Shown piece after piece: positions 58,195 through 64,000 of a stretch of 64,000 bases of DNA. Made by a program: the position numbers and the translations under genes. Origin of the DNA: Streptomyces alanosinicus (GTDB taxonomy: Bacteria; Actinomycetota; Actinomycetes; Streptomycetales; Streptomycetaceae); the NCBI RefSeq assembly GCF_014650595.1, contig NZ_BMVG01000010.1, forward strand, positions 124,001-188,000, written 5' to 3'. How positions within the stretch are numbered: the first letter of the stretch is position 1; each line of letters begins with the position of its first letter. The notes beneath the pieces are model-generated. The model was not told the DNA's origin and made no database searches. It saw nothing but the letters and a program-made list of their open reading frames with translations.

Positions 58195-59211
58195 TCAGCC
58201 GCGGAAGCCGGCGTGCACATGGTCGTGATGGGTGGCGTCGCTGAAGAACTGGCCCGGGCCGCCGCCCGGGAGCAGCACGGGCCCGCCCACGTTGTACGAC
58301 CCGGCGGCCGCCGCGTCCCGCATGAACCGCTCGATCAGACCACGAGACGTCGCCGGGTCGACGACCGCGTGACCGTCGATCCGCCACACGTCGAAGGCAC
58401 GGCCGCGCGGATGGTCGCTGGGCCGGCTCGTACCGAACACGTCCAGCGGATGCCCGGAGCGTACGACGCTCACCTCCAGCCGGTACGTCCGCGCCAGGGC
58501 GAGCATCGCCCTGGCCACGCCGGTGTGCACCTGACCGCTGCGCAGGTCCGCCACGGCGGCGGGCGGCAGCACGATCCGCTCGTCGGACAGCACGGCCCGG
58601 ACGTCCGGCGCCGGCGACCGGACGGCCGGCCCGGGACGCGCCGGATACAGCGCGCCGACCGTCCAGGCGGACCCCGACCGGGAGAGGCGCACATCGACCG
58701 TCGTGCCGCCCGCCCGCGTCGTCCCGGCGCCGCGGGTCCACTGCCGGCACACCACCAGCACACTGGCCGACCGCGACAGAATCCCGCCGTACTGCGCGTC
58801 CACGACCTGCAGCGCCGCCTCGTCGGCCGGCGGCAGCAGCGGCTCCGCCCGGTCCACGAGAGCGGTCGGCAGCCCGAGCGCCGCGACCCGTGCCCGTGCC
58901 GCCGCCGCACCGCCGTGCCCGGCTCCCCACGCGCCGATCGCCTCCACCAGCCGCACGGCGCGCAGCTTCGCCGCCGGCTGGACCTCGGCTGCCGTCGGTC
59001 GCCACGGCGTGGTGCGCGGCAGACCGGGGGAGGGCGACGGCGATCCGCCGCGGGTCGGGGCGCTCTGACGTGGATGCCCGGCCGGTGCCGCACGACCGGA
59101 GCAGCCGGCCGCGCCGAGCGCGGCCGCGGCGAAGGCGCCCAGCACGGTACGGCGGCCGGGCGGCGAAGCGGCGGGCGCATCCGCACGGCTCACCGGGCTC
59201 GGTGAGGTCAT
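58195..59211 (-). CDS. Exported lipoprotein with M15-type (VanY/DacB-like) peptidase domain
   Basis: A 338-residue lipoprotein. The signal RRTVLGAFAAAALGAAGCSG ends in a lipobox Cys near residue 37 and starts with twin Arg. A Pro/Ser-rich linker, an NTF2/SH3-like segment and a C-terminal zinc-peptidase-like domain follow. That domain has SDHPRGRAFDVWRIDG (HxxGxAxD motif) and HHDHVHAGFRG (HxH), the zinc ligands of the LAS/M15 peptidases that cut peptidoglycan stem peptides. ATG 59211 is used. Whether it is active cannot be judged because the spacing between motifs is short. It is convergent with the small Cys gene. Confidence 0.78.
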   Translation of the reverse strand: MTSPSPVSRADAPAASPPGRRTVLGAFAAAALGAAGCSGRAAPAGHPRQSAPTRGGSPSPSPGLPRTTPWRPTAAEVQPAAKLRAVRLVEAIGAWGAGHGGAAAARARVAALGLPTALVDRAEPLLPPADEAALQVVDAQYGGILSRSASVLVVCRQWTRGAGTTRAGGTTVDVRLSRSGSAWTVGALYPARPGPAVRSPAPDVRAVLSDERIVLPPAAVADLRSGQVHTGVARAMLALARTYRLEVSVVRSGHPLDVFGTSRPSDHPRGRAFDVWRIDGHAVVDPATSRGLIERFMRDAAAAGSYNVGGPVLLPGGGPGQFFSDATHHDHVHAGFRG

Positions 59212-59297
59212 GGGCCCAGTGTCCGCCGGACGGCACCGCACAGGCCACCGCGGATACCGGGGGAAGAGCGTCCGCCGGCCCCACGGCCCCGACCCCC

Positions 59298-60299
59298 TCA
59301 GAACGGCGGGTCGTTGAGGATCTCCAGGAGGGACGCGGCGCTGTGCCCGTCGCCCGGGGCCGGTCCCGGCGGGTGGGGAAACGTGCGGCCCCAGGAGGCG
59401 GCGCGGCCCAGGGCGCTCAGGCGCCAGGCCAGGCGTGCGGCGCGCCGCAGGTCCGCCGCCGTGCGGCCGGGCCCCGTCCAGGGCTCAAGATAGGCGTCGA
59501 GGAGGCGGGCCAGAACCTGCGGGCCGTAGCGTGCGCGGGCCTTCTCGGCGGGGATCCGCAGGCTGCAGAACGGGTGGGTGACGGCCGCGTCGCCCCAGTC
59601 GAAGAAGGTGAACCGGCCCGGTGCCGGGTGGAACAGCTGGCCGTCGTGCAGGTCCGCGTGGTCCAGGGTGTCCTCGACGCCCGCGGCCGCCAGTTCGGCG
59701 CACCAGTCCGCGAGACGCGGCCGCAGCCGCTCCAGCCGGGCGTGGTCCCCCGCGTCCAGTGCGGTGTTGTCCATGAGCAGTCTGTCGAACGCCTCGGGCA
59801 GACCGAGGGTCCGGACGCAGGGCACGCCGAGCCGCTCGATCTCGTGCCGATGCCCGGTCACGGCCCGCTGCACGCTCGCGTACTGCCGCAGCATCTCCTC
59901 CCAGGTCCCCGGCTCCACCGGTGCGCGCGCGAGCACGGAGCGGAACAACTCGCCTCCGTCGGGGAGCAGCATCCATGCGCGCTCGGCGTCGACGGCCAGC
60001 GGCTGAAGCACCTGCTCCGGCACCCAGCGGGCCAGCGCGGCGGTCAACGGGCCCTCGAAGGAGCCGGCCGGCGGGTTCGCCTTGAACCAGACGGCGTCCC
60101 GCCCCTCGACGGGCACCCGCACCAGCACGGACCACGGCCGCAGCCGCACACTCAGGTCACCGCCCCCGCGCAGGCCGAGCGCGGCGAGCCGCCCGGCCAC
60201 CCAGCCGAGCGCCGCGTCCCGCCACGCCCGCTGTTCCCACGGGGTCGGCGCGTACTGGTAGGTGCCGCGGTCCACGACGATCGAACCCTCATGGCGCAT
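59298..60299 (-). CDS. Aminoglycoside-phosphotransferase-like kinase (APH family)
   Basis: A 333-residue APH/choline-kinase-fold protein. The N-lobe has VRVPVEGRDAVWFKANPPAG (Lys) and MLLPDGGELFRSVL. The catalytic loop reads LDHADLHDGQLFHPAPG, with Asp present and the usual Asn replaced by Gln, and the metal Asp lies in RFTFFDWGDAAVTHPF. These proteins phosphorylate small hydroxylated compounds; resistance to an aminoglycoside cannot be claimed. ATG 60299 is used. A strong terminator between it and the upstream phosphoesterase shows it is transcribed independently. Confidence 0.82.
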   Translation of the reverse strand: MRHEGSIVVDRGTYQYAPTPWEQRAWRDAALGWVAGRLAALGLRGGGDLSVRLRPWSVLVRVPVEGRDAVWFKANPPAGSFEGPLTAALARWVPEQVLQPLAVDAERAWMLLPDGGELFRSVLARAPVEPGTWEEMLRQYASVQRAVTGHRHEIERLGVPCVRTLGLPEAFDRLLMDNTALDAGDHARLERLRPRLADWCAELAAAGVEDTLDHADLHDGQLFHPAPGRFTFFDWGDAAVTHPFCSLRIPAEKARARYGPQVLARLLDAYLEPWTGPGRTAADLRRAARLAWRLSALGRAASWGRTFPHPPGPAPGDGHSAASLLEILNDPPF

Positions 60300-60370
60300 C
60301 GCGCCATCTCACCATCGCGACCGGGCACCGGCCAGCCCTTTTCCCGTTCAGCCGAGCGCGAGCGGCACAG

Positions 60371-60403
60371 ACGCGCCCCCCGGCCGTGGGCCGGGGGGCG
60401 CGT
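60371..60403. terminator. 15-bp hairpin terminator after phosphoesterase gene
   Basis: ACGCGCCCCCCGGCC (60371-60385), loop GTG, and its perfect complement at 60389-60403 lie 16 bases beyond the stop of the phosphoesterase gene on the minus strand; a T-rich stretch is absent. Confidence 0.9.
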
Positions 60404-60418
60404 TCCTTGCGGGGAGGA

Positions 60419-62245
60419 TCAGGCGCGCTGCTTGCGGCGCATCGTCAGGTACGTGCCGGTCGCACCCGCGGCCAGCAGGGCACCCACGCCGAGGCCGACC
60501 GGCAGGGTCGGGAAGCCGGAGGCGTCGGTCGTCGCGGCCGTGTTCTGCATGGCGCCGCCGGTGATGCTCGTGGACACCGGGTCGACGTGCTTGATCGGGC
60601 CGACGTGCTGGACCGAGCCGTCGGCGTTCAGCAGCACCTGCTTGTTGTTCGGGTGCCGGAAGTCGAACATGCCCGACAGCGAGCCGGCCGTCGCGTCGAA
60701 GGAGTGGTCACCGACCCGTCCGGTACGCCAGTTGTCCTCGATGAACCGGGTGATCGACGCCTGGTTCGTCAGCGTGTGGTCGACCTTGTTCACCTTGCTG
60801 AACGGCGAGACGACGAGCAGCGGCTGGCGGGTACCCGGGCCGCAGCGGTCCGCGTAACCACCGGACGCCTTCGGGCCCTTCTGGCAGGCCGGGCTGTCGG
60901 TGGCCTTGCCGTTGGAACCGGTCGCGGTGTCCGCCGAACCGTTCTTCGGCGTGACGTAGGCGTGGTCGTACCAGCCGTCGGAGTCGTCGTAGGCGAGGAC
61001 GATCGCGGTGGACTTCCACTGCGGCGAGCTCTGGATCGCGTTGATCTGCTGCACCAGGAAGTGCTGCTCGTCGGTGGGGTCGGAGTAGCCCGCGTGGCCG
61101 TCCTGGTACTCACCGGCCTTGACGTAGCTGACGGCCGGCAGCTTGCCCGCCTTCAGCGCGGCGGAGAAGTCGGTCAGGTCGTAGTTGTGGTTGGCCTGAC
61201 CGCTGTGGCCGATCTCGGACACGGACTTCGGCGCCAGGTGGTGCGGGTTCGCCGTCGACTTGTAGTACGAGAACGGGTTGTGGTGCGGGCTGTAGTCCGT
61301 CACGGACGCGCCGCCCACGTTGGTGTGCGCGGTGTCGCACTTGGCGTACGAGCCGGACTTGCCGTCCCAGGCGGTCGACGGACGGAAGCCGCCCTGGAAC
61401 CAGCCCCAGGAGACCTTCTTGGCGTTGAGCAGGTCACCGATGTTCTTGCCCTGCAGCGAGGCCAGCGCGTTGGTGCTGGTGTGGTCCTTGCCGGAGCAGT
61501 CGTCGAACGCGGGGTCGGGGTCGTTGATCACCGTGCCGACACCGTTGGCGTCGGGCGACTGGATCGCGTACGGGTCCGGCTTCGCGGTCTGCTTGCCCGT
61601 GGCCGGGTCCACCGATACGGCGCCGTGCGTCTGACCGGAGATCAGGTTGAGCGCGCCGGGCGTCGAGGGACCGTACACCGAGCTGTAGGCGCGGTCGCTC
61701 AGGGAGTAGTGCTGGGCGTAGTTCCACAGCGCGGTGACGGTGTTGCCGTCGTAGTAGTCCATCGCCAGACCGGGCTCACCGAACAGGCCGCCGCTGCACT
61801 TGTCGACCTCGGTGTTCTGCACGAACTGGTCGGCCTTGCCACCGTTGTAGGCGTACTGCTCGGCGCCGTAGGAGTGGTTCTGGTCGCAGGTCATCGCCTG
61901 CGACGGAGCGAGCCGCTTGGGCGCGTACTGGTTCGGGTTGTGCTTCAGCAGACCCGCGTGCGCGAGGGTGTCGATGTCCTTCGGGGTGTTCTTCGACGCG
62001 GTGAACTTCGTGCCGTCGGTGTTCGCCGCCTTCGGGTACGTGGCGAAGTAGTGGTCGAAGGAGATGTTCTCGTCGAAGAGAACGACGACGTGCTTGATCG
62101 GCGTCGCGGTCGAGGAGTGCCCGCCCTGCGCCGTGGCGGGCGCGGCCGCCCAGCCGGGCGCGTTGCTGCCGAGCACGGTGAGCGCGGCGGCCCCCGCCAG
62201 TGCGCCCAGGCTCCGCATCGCGGCTTGTCTTCCTCTGCTTGCCAT
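60419..62245 (-). CDS. Secreted phospholipase C/acid phosphatase family protein (PF04185) with C-terminal anchor
   Basis: A 608-residue exported phosphoesterase. Signal peptide RSLGALAGAAALTVLGSNAPGWAAA precedes the family start IKHVVVLFDENISFDHYFATYP. Family motifs NLISGQTHG, GWFQGGFRP and IVLAYDDSDGWYDHAY are present, and SITRFIEDNW and the last part of the catalytic domain are intact. The C-terminus has a glycine-rich stretch, a hydrophobic segment (LPVGLGVGALLAAGATGTYLTM) and RRKQRA, a membrane anchor. It is probably an extracellular phosphatase or phospholipase C used for phosphate scavenging. GGAGGGG is 9 bases upstream of ATG 62245. A lone PHO-box-like unit lies upstream. Confidence 0.88.
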   Translation of the reverse strand: MASRGRQAAMRSLGALAGAAALTVLGSNAPGWAAAPATAQGGHSSTATPIKHVVVLFDENISFDHYFATYPKAANTDGTKFTASKNTPKDIDTLAHAGLLKHNPNQYAPKRLAPSQAMTCDQNHSYGAEQYAYNGGKADQFVQNTEVDKCSGGLFGEPGLAMDYYDGNTVTALWNYAQHYSLSDRAYSSVYGPSTPGALNLISGQTHGAVSVDPATGKQTAKPDPYAIQSPDANGVGTVINDPDPAFDDCSGKDHTSTNALASLQGKNIGDLLNAKKVSWGWFQGGFRPSTAWDGKSGSYAKCDTAHTNVGGASVTDYSPHHNPFSYYKSTANPHHLAPKSVSEIGHSGQANHNYDLTDFSAALKAGKLPAVSYVKAGEYQDGHAGYSDPTDEQHFLVQQINAIQSSPQWKSTAIVLAYDDSDGWYDHAYVTPKNGSADTATGSNGKATDSPACQKGPKASGGYADRCGPGTRQPLLVVSPFSKVNKVDHTLTNQASITRFIEDNWRTGRVGDHSFDATAGSLSGMFDFRHPNNKQVLLNADGSVQHVGPIKHVDPVSTSITGGAMQNTAATTDASGFPTLPVGLGVGALLAAGATGTYLTMRRKQRA

Positions 62246-62421
62246 GGTGGTCTACCCCTCCGGACAGAACGTCTGTGCGTCGTACGAGCACGGATGCTGC
62301 GCCCGTTGCGGGGCGCGTCGGCGGAGCCATGATGGCGTGCAGATGAACACCGAGTCAGGGATCCTGGGTCAATTCTTGACGATGTATTGACACTTTCGGG
62401 TGAGCAGTTGTCCGGACAGGT

Positions 62422-63657
62422 TCAGCCGAACAGGGCACGCCCGTACCAGTCCTCGGCGTCCCGGACGCCGGGCAGCGCGAAGAAGTAGCCGCCGCCGAAG
62501 GGGCTGATGTAGTCCGTCAGCGGCTCACCGGCGAGCCGGTGCTGCACCGTTTCGAACTGCCGCTTCACATCCTGCTGGTAGGCGCAGAACAACAGGCCCA
62601 TGTCCAGGTTGCCGTTGGCGTCCATGCCCCGGTCGTAGTTGTACGCGCGGCGCAGCAGGCGCTGGTCGGCCGTGGCGGAGGTGCGCGGGTTGGCGAGCCG
62701 GATATGCGCGTCCAGCGGGATGACATCGCCCTTGGGGTCATCGGTGTACTTCGGCGTGTCGTGCTCGTGGTCGCCGTCCAGCGGTGCGCCGGAGGAGCGG
62801 GCGCGGCCGAACATCCGCTCCTGTTCACTGAGCGAGACCCGGTCCCAGAACTCCACCAGCATCCGGATCAGCCGTACGACCTGATAGCTGCCGCCGACCG
62901 CCCAGTCCGGCTCGCCCATGCCCTTGGCCACCCACACCAGCCGGTCCATCTCGCGGGCGCTCGCGGTGTCCGGGTTGGCGGTGCCGTCCCTGAACCCCAT
63001 GAGATTGCGCGGAGTCCCGGAGGGCCGGGGCGGGCTGGCGAAGCCGTCCAGCCGCCAGCGGACCTGCACGGCGCCCCGGGTGTGCCGGGCGATGTCACGC
63101 AGGGCGTGAAGGGTGGTGTCCGGCTCGTCGGCGTGCAGTTGGAGGCTGAGGTCGCCGTGGCACCAGTCCGCCTGGAGGTCGTCGTCCGGGAACTCGGGCA
63201 TGGCGGTCAGCCGGCGGGGCCGCAGCGCGGCCAGTCCGAACCGGTCGTCGAACAGCGAGGCGCCGACGCCCACGGTGACGGCCAGTCGGCCGGAGGGCAG
63301 GCGGTCGCCGAGGACGCCCGAGTCGGCGGGCGGGGCGGTGATGCCGGCCGGGGCCGGTATCCCGCCGGAGGTCAGGAAGCGGGCCCGCTCGGTCAGCGTG
63401 CGCAGCAGGTCGGCGAGGTCCGCACGGCTCTCGGCGGTCACATCGAGGGAGGCGAACACGCTGGTGCGGCGCGGGGCCGCGATCGCCGAGGCCTGGTGGA
63501 CGCCGTGGAAGGGGACGACGGAATCCGTGGTGCCCGGCTCGGTGGCGGTGGGGGCGGTGGGGGCGGCGGCGCTGGTGGCGAGGCCGGCGCCGGCCAGGGC
63601 GGCACCGCGAAGGAAGCCGCGCCGGGCCAGGCCGTCGGGTCGTTCGGCGCTGTTCAC
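62422..63657 (-). CDS. efeB: Dye-decolorizing peroxidase EfeB
   Basis: A 411-residue Tat-exported DyP-type haem peroxidase. The signal carries the twin-arginine motif ARRGFLRGAALAGAGLATSA. The DyP domain has HGDLSLQLHADEPDTTLHALRD, the catalytic GFRDGTANP (distal Asp) and DAHIRLANPRTS (proximal haem His), followed by GLLFCAYQQDVKRQFETVQ. In the EfeUOB system it acts with EfeO and the permease EfeU in ferrous iron uptake. GTG 63657 follows GGAGG by 5 bases and overlaps the efeO stop by four bases (GTGA). EfeU is not within the window, but efeO runs off the right edge where it would lie. Confidence 0.95.
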   Translation of the reverse strand: MNSAERPDGLARRGFLRGAALAGAGLATSAAAPTAPTATEPGTTDSVVPFHGVHQASAIAAPRRTSVFASLDVTAESRADLADLLRTLTERARFLTSGGIPAPAGITAPPADSGVLGDRLPSGRLAVTVGVGASLFDDRFGLAALRPRRLTAMPEFPDDDLQADWCHGDLSLQLHADEPDTTLHALRDIARHTRGAVQVRWRLDGFASPPRPSGTPRNLMGFRDGTANPDTASAREMDRLVWVAKGMGEPDWAVGGSYQVVRLIRMLVEFWDRVSLSEQERMFGRARSSGAPLDGDHEHDTPKYTDDPKGDVIPLDAHIRLANPRTSATADQRLLRRAYNYDRGMDANGNLDMGLLFCAYQQDVKRQFETVQHRLAGEPLTDYISPFGGGYFFALPGVRDAEDWYGRALFG

Positions 63658-64000
63658 ACGGTCCTCCGCGGGTCGCACAGGGTGGCCACCGAGGCCAGCT
63701 TCTCCACCAGGCCGCCGAGCACCGAGTCGGCCTGCTCCCGCCGGGCGCGGCTCAGTGCGTCGAGCGGGGTCCAGCCGTCGCCGTGCCGGAAGCCGTCGAG
63801 GGTGTGCTGGGCACGGTCCAACTCCTTGTCCAGGCCCGGCAGATCGGCGTACCGGGTGGTGAGCAGCGGGCGCAGCCGGGACAGCACCGCACGGGTGCCG
63901 TCCAGGTTGGCGCGGGCGGTGGCGAGGTTGCTGCCGCTGCCGTAGTCGGTGCGGCCGGTCAGCTCGAACTGCACGGTGTTCTCCAGGATCTCGTGCGCGC
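63654..64000 (-). CDS. efeO: EfeO iron-uptake periplasmic protein, 3' part
   Basis: The C-terminal 115 residues of EfeO are present; the gene continues past the right edge. The reading ends AHEILENTVQFELTGRTDYGSGSNLATARANLDGTRAVLSRLRPLL and then LGGLVEKLASVATLCDPRRTV, the imelysin/EfeO C-terminal domain. Its stop overlaps the efeB start (GTGA), showing translational coupling. EfeO binds iron outside the membrane and passes it to EfeU with EfeB. An in-frame ATG at 63974 is internal and not the start. Confidence 0.93.
   Translation of the reverse strand, partial: AHEILENTVQFELTGRTDYGSGSNLATARANLDGTRAVLSRLRPLLTTRYADLPGLDKELDRAQHTLDGFRHGDGWTPLDALSRARREQADSVLGGLVEKLASVATLCDPRRTV

Noticed and set aside
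59298..60299. Aminoglycoside resistance gene
   Set aside because: APH-fold kinases have many substrates and the catalytic loop here deviates (Gln for Asn); no resistance claim is warranted.
62338..62348. PHO-box-like unit GTTCATCTGCA (minus strand) upstream of the phosphoesterase gene
   Set aside because: Only one 11-base unit is seen; functional PhoP sites need at least two direct repeats. Kept as a hint only.

Overview
The window is chromosomal DNA of a streptomycete or close relative. The sequence is very GC-rich, codons almost always end in G or C, GTG and TTG starts are common, ribosome sites are of the GGAGG type, and many Tat or Sec exported enzymes are present. Family content is typically Streptomyces: SpoIIE-type phosphatase, RsbW-like ATPase, DUF5753 regulator, paired DUF574 methyltransferases, MmyB-like XRE regulators, HbpS-SenS-SenR and BlaA-BlaB-BlaL. 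No CRISPR array, rRNA, tRNA, insertion sequence or prophage was recognised.

Layout. 1-9.5 kb: flavodoxin-like protein, a large two-domain protein with degenerate catalytic residues plus a small helical protein, two GNATs, two DUF574 methyltransferases, an anti-sigma-type ATPase, a DUF5753 regulator and a secreted protein. 9.5-17.2 kb: SpoIIE phosphatase, iron alcohol dehydrogenase beside a decayed dehydrogenase, rhomboid-like membrane protein and full-length pyruvate carboxylase. 17.2-24 kb: secreted proteins, namely a beta-propeller, a small protein, PL7 alginate lyase, GH18 chitinase and GH31 glycosidase; the lyase and chitinase have recognisable promoter or operator structure. 24-29 kb: tautomerase, SDR and its divergent XRE regulator, a CelD/FemAB-like acetyltransferase and a multiply broken beta-propeller pseudogene. 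29-34 kb: a tightly overlapping five-gene operon with an SsuABC-type transporter and a benzoylformate decarboxylase. 34-42 kb: Ppx phosphatase, FAD monooxygenase, ricin-domain exoprotein, an IMPase-like protein lacking metal ligands, a cytokinin-dehydrogenase-like flavoprotein and a membrane acyltransferase. 42-46 kb: two decayed inositol-catabolism-type genes, an XRE regulator and a secreted GH-A-like protein.

46.5-53.1 kb is a redox and haem module: furA-katG, a DUF4232 lipoprotein, hbpS, and divergently senS-senR. The hbpS-senS gap carries three 12-bp repeats and a perfect 24-bp palindrome. 53.2-56.2 kb is a beta-lactamase regulon (blaB-blaA divergent from blaL). 56.2-64 kb: a broken PL9 pectate lyase behind an intact promoter and LacI-type operator, a VOC protein, a small Cys protein, an M15-like lipoprotein, an APH-like kinase, a phospholipase C/phosphatase-family exoenzyme, and efeO-efeB running off the right edge.

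Gene decay is a recurring theme. Five genes or gene pieces (about 12.0, 27.5, 42.3, 43.1 and 56.4 kb) are broken by truncation, internal deletion, frameshift or nonsense mutation while their neighbours look intact. No unambiguously new multi-gene system was proven. The best candidates for undescribed biology are the pseudo-hydrolase/acetoacetate-decarboxylase-like fusion with its small partner (0.8-3.2 kb), the transporter-decarboxylase operon (29-34 kb), and the operator array between hbpS and senS.
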